Shown: positions 28,001-40,639 of the stretch, one piece after another
How positions within the stretch are numbered: position 1 is the first letter of the stretch
Layout: every line of letters begins with the position of its first letter
Source of the DNA: Alectoria sarmentosa
Taxonomy: Eukaryota > Ascomycota > Lecanoromycetes > Lecanorales > Parmeliaceae
Direction of reading: 5' to 3'
Assembly (NCBI GenBank): GCA_009733775.1
Contig: WOGZ01000203.1
Location: forward strand, 1-64,000
Length of the DNA stretch: 64,000 nt
The notes under the pieces: generated by a model
The model's input: only the letters and a program-made list of their open reading frames with translations
Databases searched by the model: none
Told to the model about the DNA's origin: nothing
Program-made: the position numbers and the translations under genes

Positions 28001-29184
28001 TTAAAATAAAAACATTCTTGATATTTCGATTAAAATCAAAGAATTTTTTTTTTATGAAAAATGTAAATTAATCGATCTTTTTTAAAAATATTAATTTTCA
28101 TTAAATTTATCATTATTTATTTGATGATAAACTTTGAAATATTATTTTTAATAAAAGAATTTAAAAATTAATATTCGCAATTCGAAATAAATTTAATGAA
28201 TTATTCATCGGAAAAGGAAAAATGTGAGCGAATAAATTTAAGATTTCGAGAATTAAAGACCTAGGTATTATAAAGGTTTTTATATAAAAAAATACGTACG
28301 AAATCGAATTTAATTTAAATTTCGTATTTATAATAACGATGTTTTATATATGACGTAAATGATTTTTTTTCGCATATTTGAATAAAATGCATTATTTCAA
28401 AGATTGTTTAAAAAAAATTTAAATCGATTTAATTGTTTTTTTCAAATTATTTATATTCGAAATTCGAATAATTAATGAAATAATCGTTTTTATAACTTTT
28501 AATTCGAATTTGAAAGATATTTTTAAACGATAATGAAACATTTTTTATCAAATTATTATATGAATTTTATGAAAATGTTATTTTTTTCATAATTTTGAGA
28601 AGTCGATTAAATATTGAAATTTTATAATTATTCGAAATTATTATAAAATTTTGATTCGAAAACATATTTTTTATAAATCGTATTTTTTGCATTTATGAGA
28701 GATATCGAAATAAAGATTATAATTTCGAAATTTTTAAAAAGTTGTAAAAGAAGTTTTCTCAATTATTGAAGATTTGAACAAATTTTCTATATTTTGTCGA
28801 TTATGAGAATGATATTTATGATAATAATATAAAATACGTTATAAAATTCGACGACGTGAAGGATTTCAACGAGATGATTTAAAACGATATGAATTTAAAT
28901 GAAATTAATAATATGAATAAGGCGGTTAAGCGTGTTTTAACATTTAAATAAATTTTAATGATTTGAAATTTTGAGGTTTTTTTAAATAAATAAAACGATT
29001 TTTATTATCTGATGAATCGATTAAGTTTCGTTTTTTTAAAATAGAATTTAATATATAATTGTCTCGAAAAAAACGGGGCGAAGCGACTTATAAATTCGAT
29101 TCTTTATAGATTTCGTTGGTGGGGTACCTTTATTCAAAAAACTTATATAGTCTTAATAAAATAAACAACTTACAAATCAACGAA
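25048..29184 (+). mobile_element. LINE (non-LTR retrotransposon) relic
   Basis: About 4.1 kb with no LTR, lying between family II and copia copy B/E. Reverse-transcriptase motifs appear in order on the plus strand. A LINE origin is well supported. The clade (Tad1-like or other) is not. The 5' limit is set by the family II LTR and the 3' limit by the start of homology with copia B, so both are approximate. Bases 29070-29160 contain less mutated, G-rich words (GGGGCGAAGCGAC, GGTGGGGTACC). Confidence 0.75.
26040..27300 (+). pseudogene. Degraded LINE reverse transcriptase
   Basis: Pieces occur in the order expected for a LINE RT, but in changing frames. LYDIKNFDEKIKKQILNY is near 26064. MTLKSLFKKDDLFNEYYK at 26203 onward corresponds to the KSPGPDGLPxEFYK box. 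KINHEF is at 26670-26687, corresponding to DRVNHEF. IEGFARYI near 26865 precedes YANNIIIII at 26948, where both aspartates of the YADD active site have become Asn by G-to-A change. Upstream (25050-25950) an endonuclease may be present but I could not pick out its motifs. Downstream (28270-29180) is a protein-like but unrecognised C-terminal part. Confidence 0.72.
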
Positions 29185-32100
29185 AATTAAAAGTCTTTCA
29201 ATTTTCGACGAGTCGATATTATCCGCTTTTAATCGAGCTCGCATATGATTTACGATCATATAATTAAATCATAATAAAGTCTTTATATTTATAACATTGT
29301 TAATTTCTTTACGTGAAACATATTAAAAAAAAATGCGTTTTTGTTTTCATAATATTTTATTAAATTAATAATTTGCATTTTCAACGATGTATTAAATTAA
29401 TAAAACAAATTAAATAATTAAATGTTAACATTATTATCAATTTGATCATCATTTAAAACAACTTAAAATTGATTCTATTATTATTTAAGCGTTTAAAAGT
29501 TTATTTGACATCATAAACAATAAATTTTATGTGTTAAAATTAACTTTTTAATTTTAAAAATCTTTTCAAAAAAGAGATTAAGACTTTATTATCGAATTTT
29601 TTATTTATTATTAATAACATTTTATTATTATAATTATGAAATTTAATTAATTTTAATTTCACGATGATAATCGTCGAAACGAATATTTTAAATTCAAAAT
29701 TTTAATTAAATAATATAAAAAGAGTGCGAATCTTTTAAAAAGGTTTACACATTTATAATTATATTTAATATAATCTTAATCGAATTTAATTTTTATTATC
29801 AAATTTAAAATCAAATTTTTCGTACTATTAACATTATTGTATTATAATATTATCATTTAAATTTATTATTAATTTTTATATAAACATTTTTCATTATTAT
29901 TATAAAACATTGAAATATAATAATAATAATTAATTAATATCAATAAAGATTTAAACGATTTTAACGAAGATTAATAAAGCATTTATTTTATTCTTTTTAC
30001 ATTATCGTTATGCGATAACGATTTTAAAGTCAATGAAAAATTATTTGACGTTTCAAATAATATTGAAACCTTTGATTTACGCGTTAAAGATAAATGATCT
30101 CATTCATTAATTTTTTTTAAAACGTTCAAATCGTTCCCTGAATTATCATTAAATTCGTTTATTTCGATATTTTTTCAAAACGATATTTTTTAAAATGATA
30201 TTTTTGATTCATTTTTAATCGTGATAAAAAAACCTTTATTTTCGTTATCTTCGTTATTATTATTAATCTTTTATATTTTTTCATTTATCTTTTTCGATAT
30301 TAATGATTAAATTCAACGTTTAAAATGTTATTAAAAATGTTTTTATAAATAATAAAGGCAGTTTTTCTTTAATCTTTATTATTATTTTGAAATTTATTAT
30401 TAAATATATCAAATGAAGCGAAGATGCTAATGATTGATTAATATTAAATAATTTTCAACCTTTTATTAACATCATTAAGTTTAAAATTTATGTGATTATT
30501 CGTTAACGTTTTAATTATATTGATTATCAATTCATTAAAAAGCATAATAAGAATTTTTAAATTATATTAAACGTTATCGATGTTTATTATAAATTTACGA
30601 GTTTTAAAATTTATATCGAATTTATATATCAATTATATAACATTAACATTAATTTCAAAAAAAGCGTTCATTAATATAAAAAGGATTTTCATAAAATTAA
30701 TGTCGAAATTATTAATTTGAACGATTTATTATCATTATTAAAATCTTATTTCATTCAACTTTTTTTTATAAAACTTGATAAAACTTATAATATCTTTATA
30801 ACAATTTATATTTAAATTTATATGATTTATAATTCAAATATAATTAAATTTAATTTAATTATTTATAATATAATAAATGAAAAGCGTTATATGCTCGTAA
30901 TTAAAAAGGATAGTATTATTATATTTCTTATCACAATAATAAAGATAAATAATTCATTAAAAACGATTTTAACGATTTTGATTTCATTAATCGCGAAATT
31001 TATGTTTTTTGCAAGGTCGTTAATCGCAAATTTAAATATCTCTTTATTAAATATTAAATTAAATTCTCTCATTTAAAGTTTGAAAAGTTTATAAATGAAT
31101 TAAAAAAAAAGAAAAAAACGCAAATCGATATTATTTATATGAATATTGATATTTCAAATGTCAAGCGTAAACGCATCGAAAAAGCGTTATTTAACGCCTT
31201 CGCTTCAAGGAAAAATGATTATCTTAACGTTAATATAACGTATATTTTAAAAAAGAACGATTATTTTCATATTTATATAACATTTCTAAACGAATTAAAT
31301 GATTAAAGTTATTCGAATTTCATTTTGAATGATTTTAACATTTTAGATATAATTAATTAAACGAATTAAAACGAAAATGAGAATGAGAATTTTATTAAAT
31401 TAATAAAGAATCTTAATTTAAATAAAAGTTTATCGTTTATCAAATTTATGAATCTTGATATTCGAATTGTAATAAATTTTAATTACATTCGTTATTTCTT
31501 TATTAATTATTCGATATTTATCATTTATATTAAAATTCAATTTCGATTTATTAAAAACATTAAAAGCGTCAAAATTCAAGTTTTTATTTATGATATCATT
31601 AATCTTAATTATAATGTTAATAATAAACGCGATATTTGAACGATTTTTAATGTTTTACATATGTTCAATATAAGCGTTAATCTTTTATTAATTAAGAAGC
31701 TCTTAAATGTTAACATTAAATTTATTTTTTATAAAAAAGATTATGTTTTAATTTAAGATAATATAACGTTAATCGATACGCGAAATCACGATTTTTTTTT
31801 AAACTTTTAAAAAGATAATAATGTCTTAATCGTTTATAATATTTTTTCGAATTCGATTTATCAATTATAATATATTTATATAAGTTATTTAAATTAATAA
31901 AACTTTAATAAACTTTTTATTATTATTATAAATATAAATTTTTTAGAAAACATTATTGAGAAATATATTTATGAATGTTATATAATAAATCGTTAAAAGG
32001 TTATTTTTTATAATAATTTTATAACGTTTAATATTATATTAAGCGAATTTATTTATAACGATTTTGTTGAGTTTTTGATTTTTATTAATTTTAATGATTA

Positions 32101-32832
32101 GGTATAAATACTTTGTGACGTTTAAAAATGGTTTCATTTCTTATTTTGAGATTTATTGTATTCGTTATAAAAGTGAGACATTTATTATATTTTTACGTTT
32201 TAAGATTTATTTGAAATCTCGCGATTATCGAATTTATTATATTCGTTTTAATAATAAAGACGAATATATTAATAAAACCTTTTTTGAATATTTTATTTAA
32301 ATAAATATCAAATAAAAATTCATTATCGCAAATAATTTTAAAATAAATGAAATCGTTAAACGATTTAATTATATTTTAATGAATAAAATGCATTCAATTT
32401 TATTAAATTTCAATTTTAACAAATTTTTTTAATTTAAAATAATAATTATAATTAATTATTTGATAATGCGTTCTTTTAATATTAAAATCATCGTTATATT
32501 TTTCAAAGTTTTTTATTATCGCAATTTTTTTTTCATTTATACATTATTAACTTTATCGGTTACGTTTTAAAACGAATTTAAAAAAAATTATAAATAAAAG
32601 CGAAAAATGTATTCTTTTAAATTATAAAAGCGAATTCATTTTTCGCCTTTATAATTTAATTAAAAAAAAGATTATTCGCGTTAATAATGTGCATTTCGTC
32701 GAAAAATGTTCACATTTTATGAATTTTAAAGAAAAAATTAAGGCTCACGAGCCTTTAAATAAACGTTAACGTTTTTTTATATTAACATTTATTATAAAAA
32801 AAGCATTAAATGAGTAACGTATCATTATATTA
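29185..32832 (+). mobile_element. Copia family I copy B/E, 5' part
   Basis: It aligns with copy C from about 33157 and copy D from about 60505. It lacks the LTR and first ~200-300 bases, so it is 5'-truncated at the LINE boundary. It covers gag (about 30530-31080), protease (about 31440-31700) and integrase (about 31830-32800). It stops at 32832 in TATTA and continues at 47766 after the same five bases. Confidence 0.88.
30530..32800 (+). pseudogene. Degraded copia gag-protease-integrase (copy B)
   Basis: Collinear with the corresponding part of copy A. The protease/retropepsin neighbourhood at 31448-31639 reads INFNYIRYFFINYSIFIIYI (an RH to RY change beside the expected catalytic region). 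The integrase stretch YRIYYIRFNNKDEYINKT at 32229-32280 replaces the catalytic Asp of RLDNGGEY by Asn. Stops are frequent. Confidence 0.8.
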
Positions 32833-32954
32833 TGTCGAAATTCAGGTCACGTCATAGGTCACGTAACGGGCGCATGCGCCCGTAATTTAGTCGCACTTTT
32901 CTTCGTAACATTCTTAGAGTAATACAATTAAGTGTTTTATATTATATTTTCACA
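32833..32954 (+). repeat. 5' LTR of copy C
   Basis: It starts TGTCGAAATTCAGG and ends ATTTTCACA. It carries two GGTCACGT(C/A) half repeats (GGTCACGTGA in the less mutated copy D) and a perfect 16-base palindrome, CGGGCGCATGCGCCCG, at 32867-32882. In an LTR such elements would be promoter sites (CACGTG is an E-box/G-box core). That role is inference. Confidence 0.92.
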
Positions 32955-32970
32955 GATTATAAGCCCGAGC
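32955..32970 (+). other. Primer-binding site of copy C
   Basis: Directly after the LTR stands GATTATAAGCCCGAGC (ATTATGAGCTCGA in copy D at 60298). Allowing one G-to-A change, TTATGAGCCC is complementary to GGGCUCAUAA, the 5' anticodon stem and CAU loop of initiator tRNA-Met. This internal half-tRNA priming is the classical copia mode. Confidence 0.6.
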
Positions 32971-33395
32971 TTGCCCGGCGATCGTTATAAACATAATTTA
33001 TCTATTTATTATTATGATTATAATTATTTGTAAACATTTCATATTTATCGCAATGAGGCATTCAATTGTAAAGATCTTTATTTAATTAATCAACTTTCTT
33101 AAAATGAGTATTTTTCATTTGTAAGATAATCTTTGAATTTAAACGATTATGATTCGAAATTCGAAGATTAAAAGTCTTTCAATTCTCGATGAGTCGAAAT
33201 TATTCGCTTTTAATCGAGCTCGCATTTATACGATTTAAGATTATCTGATCGAATTATGATAAGATTTTTATAACATTATCAATTTTCTTGCGTGAAACAC
33301 ATTAAATAAAAGAAAATGCGCTCTTATTTTTATGACATTTCATTAAATTAATGATTTATATTCTCAATGATGTATCGAGTCAATAAAACAAATTA

Positions 33396-33668
33396 CCTTG
33401 AGGGAGATACCCTATTTATAAACAAGTTGATAACTATTTGAGAATAAAAACAATTTGTTGACAAATCAAAAATTGTTGACAAAATGTTAAAAAATTGTTG
33501 ACGCATTGTTGACAGATTATTGATATTAACAATTTGTTGTTGGGAAATTGTTGGAAAATTGTTGACAAATTGTTGATTAAAGTTTTAATTGTTGACGCGT
33601 TGTTGTTATTGTCGCGTTTTTAACTTTTTGTCAAAGCGCGATTTATATTCGATAGGGTTCCCGTAAGA
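33396..33668. mobile_element. 273-bp MITE with TA target duplication
   Basis: It interrupts a stretch of copy C that is continuous in copies B (29395) and D (60710). TA is duplicated at 33394-33395 and 33669-33670. The termini are imperfect inverted repeats, CCTTGAGGGA...CCCTAT at the left and ATAGGG...TCCCGTAAGA at the right. The interior is a run of TTGTTGACAAATTG-like motifs. The tip (CCTT) and this interior motif are shared with family VI, suggesting a common Tc1/mariner-like origin. It has no coding capacity. Confidence 0.82.
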
Positions 33669-36600
33669 TAAATAATTAAATGTTAACATTATTATCAATT
33701 TGATTATCGTTTAAAAGAATTCAAAATTGATTTTATTATCATTTAAGCGTTTAAAAATTTATTTGAAATCAAAAATAATAAATTTTATATGTCAAAATTA
33801 ACGTTTTGATTTTAAAAAAATTTTAAAAAAAAAATTGAGATTTTATTATTGAATTTTTCATTTATTATTAATAACATTTTATTATTATAATTATAAAATT
33901 TGATTAATTTTAATTTTACGATAATAATCATTGAAACGAATATTTTAAATTCGAATTTCTAATTAAATAATATAAAAAAAATGCGAATTTTTTAAAAAGA
34001 TTTATATATTTATAATTATATTTAATATAATCTAAATCGAATTTAATTTTTATTATCAAATTTAAAATCAAATTTTTTATATTATTAATATCATTTCATT
34101 ATAATATTATTATTTAAATTTATTATTAATTTTTGTATAAACATTTTTCATTATTATTGTAAAATCTTGAAACATAATAATAACAATTAATTAATATCAA
34201 TAAAGATTTAAACGACTTTAATGAAGATTAATAAAACATTTATCTCACTTTTTTCACATTATCGTCGTGCGATAACGATTTTGAAATCAACGAGAAATCA
34301 TTTAACGTTTTAAATGATATCAAAAATTTTAATTTACGCGTTAAAGATAAATGATCTCGTTTATTAATTTTTTTTAAAACGTTCGAATCGTTTTTTAAAT
34401 CATTATCAAATTTATTTATTTCGATATTTTTTTAAAACGACAATTTTCAAATCGATATTTTCGATTCGTTTTCAATCGTGATAAAAATCTCGTTTTCGTT
34501 ATCATCATTATTATTATCGATCTTTTACATTTTTTTATTAATTTTTTTAATATCGATAATTAAATTCAGCGTTTAAAATATCGTTAAAAATATTTTTATA
34601 AATAATGAAAACAATTTCTCTTTAATCTTCATTATTATTTTAAAATTTATTATTAAACACATTAAATGAAACGAAAATATCAACGATTAATTAATATTAA
34701 ATAATTTTTTATTTTTTATTAATATTATTAAATTTAAAATTTACGTGATTATTCGTTAACGTTTTAATTACCTTGATCGTTAATGTATCAAAAAATATAA
34801 TGAAAATTCTTAAATTATATTAAACGTCATCGATATTTATTATAAATTTATAAATTTTAAATTTTATATCGAATTTATACGTCAATTGCATAATATTAAC
34901 ATTAATTTCGAAAAAACGTTTATTAATATGAAAAGGATTTTTGAAAAATTAACGTCGAAATCGTTAATTTAAACAATTTATTATTATTATCGAAATTTTA
35001 TTTCATTTTTTTTATGAGATTCGATGAAATTTATAATGTTTTTATAATAATTTATATTTAAATTTATATGCTTTATAATTCGAAAGCAATTAAATTCGAT
35101 TTAATTATTTATAATATAATAAATAAAGAGCGTCGTATGCTCGCAATTAAGAAAAATGATATTATTATATTCGTTCATCGTAATAATAAAAATAAATAAT
35201 TCATTAAAAACGATTTTGACGATTTTGACTTTATCAATCGCGAAATTTATGTTTTTTATAAGATCGTTAATCGCAAATTCAAACATTTTTTCGTTAAATG
35301 TTGAATCAAATTTTTTCATTTAAAATTTAAATTTTTTATAAATGAACAAAAAAAGAAAAAGAAAACGTAATTCGATGTTATTTATATGAATATTAATGTT
35401 TTAAATGTTAAACGTAAACGTATCGAAAAAGCGTTATTTAACGTTTTCGCTTTAAAGAAAAATGATTATTTTAACGTCAATATAACGTATATTTCAAAAA
35501 AAAAATGATTATCTTTATATTTATATAACATTTTTGAACGAATTGAATAATCAAAATCATTCGAATTTTATATCGAATAATTTTAACATTTTGAGTGTAA
35601 TTATTTAAGCAAATTAAGATGAGAACGAAAGTTTTATCAATTTAATAATAAATCTCGATTTAAATAAAAGTCTATTATTCGTTAAATTTATGAATTTCGA
35701 TATTCGAATTATGATAAATTCGAATTATATTCGTTATTTTTTTGTTAATTATTCAATATTTACTATTTATATCAAAATTTAATCTCGATTTATTAAAGGC
35801 ATTAAAAATGTCAAAATTCAATCTTTTATTTATAATATCATTAATCTTGATTATAATGTTAATAACAAACGCGTTATTTTAATGATTTTCAACATCTTGC
35901 ACGTGCTCGATATAAACGTTAATTTTTTATCAATTAAAAAGTTTTTAAATGTCGACATTAAAGTCGTTTTTTATAAAAAAGATTATATTTTAATTTAAAA
36001 TATTATAATATTAATCGATACGCGAAATCAAGACTTATTCTTTTTGAATTTATAAAAAAAAAAAAATATTTTGATCGTTTATAACGTTTTTTTAAATTCG
36101 ATTCATTAATTATAATATGTTTATATGAATTATTTAAATTAATAAAACTTTAATAAACTTTTTAATATTATTATGAATATGAATTTTTTTAAAAACATTA
36201 TCGAGAAATATATTTGCGAATGTTATATAATAAATCATTAAAAGGTTATTTTTCATAATAATTTCACAATTTTTAATATTCTATCGAATAAATTTATTTA
36301 TAACGATTTTATTGAATCTTTAATTTTCATTAATTTTAACGATTATAAATATTTTATAACGTTCAAAAACCATTTCATTTATTATTTTGAAATTTATTAT
36401 ATTTATTATAAAAATGAGATCTTCGTTATGTTTTTACGTTTTAAAATTTATTTAAAATTTCGCGATTATCAAATTTGTCGTATTCATTTTGATAATGAAA
36501 ACGAATGTATTAATAAAACCTTTTTAAAATATTTCATTTAAACGAACATTAAGCAAAAATTCATTATTATAAATAATTTCAAAATGAATAAAGTCATTGA

Positions 36601-39492
36601 GCGATTTAATTAAATTTTAATAAATAAAATACATTTAATTTTATTAAACTTTAATCTCAATAAATCTTTTTAATTTGAAATAATGATCATAATTAATTAT
36701 TTGATAATGCGTTCTTTTAACATCAATATCATTATTATATCTTTTAAAATCTTTTATTATCGTAAATTTATTCTTTTTCATTTGCGTATAATTAATTTCA
36801 TCATTTATATTTTAAAACGTATTCAAAAAAAACTTATAAATAAAAGTGAAAAATGTATTCTTTTAAATTACGAAAATAAATTCATTTTTGGCTTTTACAA
36901 TTTAATCAAAAAAAAGATTATTCGCATTAACGATATATATTTCATTAAAAAACATTTATATTTTTATAAATCTCGAAGAGAAGATTAAGACTCATAAATT
37001 TTTAAATAAATATCAACATTTTTTTATATCAATATTCGTTATAAAGAAGACATTAAATGAATAATATATTATTATATTATTAAACGTTAAATTTATGATT
37101 TCAATTAAATCGTCAAATCGATTATTATTAATAAATATTCTATCGTTAATCTTTAATCGTTTTCAAAAATCTCATTTTATCATTATTATAATATGTGTGT
37201 TTATAATATTTAAATCTATTATATCAATTATTAGATTTATTATCATTTTTTTTATCAATATTTTCAAAATTTATTAAAATGAGAATTGTGCGAGAACATC
37301 TTAAATATAAAATTATTCAAAAAATATTTAATGATCATAAAAATCTCATTATTTCAAATCTTCGTGATTTATTATTTGATTTTTTAATGAAAGTTTTCTT
37401 TATCTTTGCCCTTTTTGCGAATTATATTAATAAATTTAACATTTTCGAATTTATAATTTACGAATAAACGATTTTTAATAATATGTTTCATATGAATTGA
37501 AAGTTTAATATGCGAAATGAGTATAAATCTTTAATAAATAATAATATTTCATATTTTATTTAAACGTTTTTAAGAATTTATATTTTCAAAAATCGTTGAA
37601 TTTATATCATAAAATGAGATTTCGAAAAGGAAATCATTTATTATAAAACACGTTAAATTATTTAAAAATTCGAATAATAAAAGAATCGTGATTATTATAA
37701 CATTTTCGCGTTAATAATAAAATTCATAAATTATAAAACGATTTTTACGTTTATGATAATTATGAATTAAAATATAAAATAAATAAACGTCAAAATTATC
37801 TTTTCTTATAACGATATTTAAAAGAACATTTATGTGTAATAATTTAAAGATTTTAACAAAAATAACATTAAGATTTATAAATTAAATAAGACTCTTTATA
37901 ATTTAAAACAATTTTTCAAAATTTGATATTAACATTTTTTGATTTATATAAAAAAATTCGATTTTGATTTTATCAAATTAAACGATAATGTGTTTATGAA
38001 CTTTAAAAAAAAGATTATTATAACGTTTTATGTTAATGATGTTTTGATTATAAATCGTAATAAAATCGTCATCAAATGAATTAAAGATGTTTTAAACTTT
38101 AAATTTTATATATTAAATTTGAGATTATCCGTTTTTTATTTAAATATAATCGTTAAAAAAATCATTATAATAACATTGTTCGTTTAAGATAAAAAGCGTA
38201 CATCACACGTTTTTTCAATCACTTTAAATATTAAAATCTCATTTTTGTTAATATATTATTCGAAATCAATCGCAGATTAACGTTCGTCGAAGAGAATTAT
38301 GTGATTTTTAAAAAGTTTTATAAAAAATATCAATTCGTTATAAGTTTTTTTATATACGTTATGTTAAAAACTCATCTCGATATCGCTTATATTATCTTTT
38401 TAATTAATTAATATTCAATTAATTTTATTTTAACGCATTAAAATGCGATTATTCGATTTTTTGATATTTTAAAAACACGATGCATTATAAATTCGTGTAT
38501 AAACATTCTTTAAAGAATTTATTCAATTACATTAATTTTGATTGAGTTGAGAATTTAATTCGCAAATTCATTTTCGATTATTTATTTAATTTAAATAATG
38601 ATGTTATTAATTAATTAAATAAACGTTAAATCATTATAATATTATTCATTTATAAAATAAAATATATCGATCAAATGTAAATTATTAAGAAAATTATTTG
38701 ATTGAAAAATCTTTTTAATTAACTTTTGCGATTTAATGATTCGAATTTTAAGATTATCGTGATTTTTGAAGATAATTAAGACGTAATCGTTTTTGTAAAA
38801 AACGTTTAATTTTATGCTCGCATTAAACACATTAACATCGCTTATCATTTTATGCGCGAAAAAATTAATAATGATATTATAAATGTTTAATATATTTTTA
38901 TTAACAAATAAATGATTAATGATTTTATTAAAATTTTATGTTTCGATAAATTTATTGTTTTTCGCGATGTCTTTGAGGTGGAAGCAATTTTATATTATTT
39001 ATTTAAAATTATTTGAATCGTTTCGTTATTATTATTTAGCGCTCGTAATTTCAGAGGAGCGATTTTATTAATTCTCACACTTCGAATGATCGATCGAGTG
39101 ATCGATCGAAATCGAAATTATTCGCAGAACCTCAATATCAGTTCTGACGTGTTAAAATTCTGTTATGTTCATTATATTAAGAGTTGATTTATCGTTATTG
39201 CAATTATAATCACAAACTTTGCGAATTTCTTTTCGAAAGACCTATATTTATATACGATCCAAATCTGAGATCTGCGCCGTCATTTAAAAGGTCGCTATCG
39301 CCGACTTTTCGTTAATTGTTTTGAATATTTTCATAAGATTATTATCATACTCATATCTTTAAGAATATATATTTATACTTTTAAAAATATATATTCATAT
39401 CTTTTAAGGTCTTCGTATTCATATTCTCAAACGTTATTATCGTTATTATTATCATAAACATCGTCGTTATATATTATTCGCATATACGCTAT
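33669..39492 (+). pseudogene. Degraded copia gag-pol (copy C)
   Basis: Collinear with copies A, B/E and D. Gag is at about 34790-35340 (its 35101-35319 minus-strand open stretch is a shadow). The integrase C-terminal part at 36683-36988 includes FNINIIIISFKIFYYRKF and KSEKCILLNYENKFIF, the well-preserved end of copia integrase. The RT active site at 38029-38040 reads YVND, with the first catalytic Asp lost (GAT to AAT). RNase H lies at about 38640-38960, ending near the TAATC target of the gypsy insertion. Many stops. Confidence 0.85.
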
Positions 39493-39497
39493 TAATC

Positions 39498-39677
39498 TAT
39501 CATGGCAATTTTATGACAAAAGCATATATGCATTATATGATGTATCAAGCTTGATTTTTTTTACAAAAATCTAACTATTTATAATGTTAAATTAAAAACC
39601 TTATCAAGATATTTTTTTGATAATCAAATTGTAATAATAAGATAGATATCTCGTTAAGTTACGTTTTTATCATAATA
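39498..39677 (-). repeat. 3' LTR of element IV
   Basis: It aligns base for base with 46809-46988. All differences seen are C/T or G/A, and this copy is the more AT-rich one. The left tip is TATCATGG and its partner TATTATGA; with TGACA at the other end, both suggest an original TGTCA/TGACA pair. Confidence 0.9.
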
Positions 39678-40380
39678 ACATCTCATCGATAAAAAGAAAA
39701 GCATAACGACTTCGCTATAACTCAATTTTCAAACAATGTCTTGAATTTTCATTTCAAAAATAATATCGGCGATCTTTCGGCTCCTTCGCAACGTAATCGT
39801 TATCAACGAAATTTTCGCAAAGACCTGAATTAATACTTTTAAAAACGATTATCGAGGAATTTCTTATCGAGGAATTCCTTGTCGAGAAATTTCTTACCTT
39901 CTTTATCGGGATCGAGAAGTTTCTTTTCGTTATTCAAAAGTCGACGTTTATTTCTGATATCCAAAAGTCGACGTTTATTTCAATATTGTTTGAAAAACGT
40001 GAATACGTAATAATTCGTCTTCATATTCCTTAATTAGATTTTTTGCATTTCTCAATGTCTTCGCATTATATCACCTATCATACTCAAGATTATATCCCTT
40101 TCATTTAATCAGATATTTCGTAACTGTTCCGCGTCCTTTTCATACCGTTCTCTTATTGAAAATGTGATCGATTTCATACGACTTAAAAAGCTCGATATCG
40201 CCTTTCATAAAAATTAAAAAAAAAAAAATCAAATCTTAAACGATCGAACGAATCCGTTTTCAACGAAGTCGATTTCAATTGTTATATAATGAAAATTGAA
40301 TATATTTATCAATTTTCAAAAACTTTTAAACGATAAACAAACTTATCGACTCTTTTCAAAACTTTGAAAAAACCGACATA
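39678..40380. other. Gypsy IV 3' region with short direct repeats
   Basis: It holds a 15-bp repeat (ATCGAGGAATTTCTT and variants, three copies at 39851-39895) and a 27-base-spaced pair containing CAAAAGTCGACGTTTATTTC (39935 and 39962). No domain is visible. It is less AT-rich than the surroundings and probably encodes the end of pol, where some gypsy elements carry a chromodomain, though none was recognised. Confidence 0.5.
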
Positions 40381-40639
40381 TTATTGCGACAGCTTTTTGA
40401 TAATCTCAAAATTTATCAAAATATTATAATTCTTATAAAGGCGCAGAAAGGTCGAATCGTTAATTTTTAAAAACATTGATTCATGATATTTATCGTAATG
40501 ATATTTGACGTTAATATTAATAAAAAAAATAACGTTTTTCGTCGAGATTCGAATATATAAAAACTTTGACGAGTTAATAATATTGAATAAATTCAAAATA
40601 ATGTTCGAAATAAATTTATATGTTATCTCATTAAAAGTT

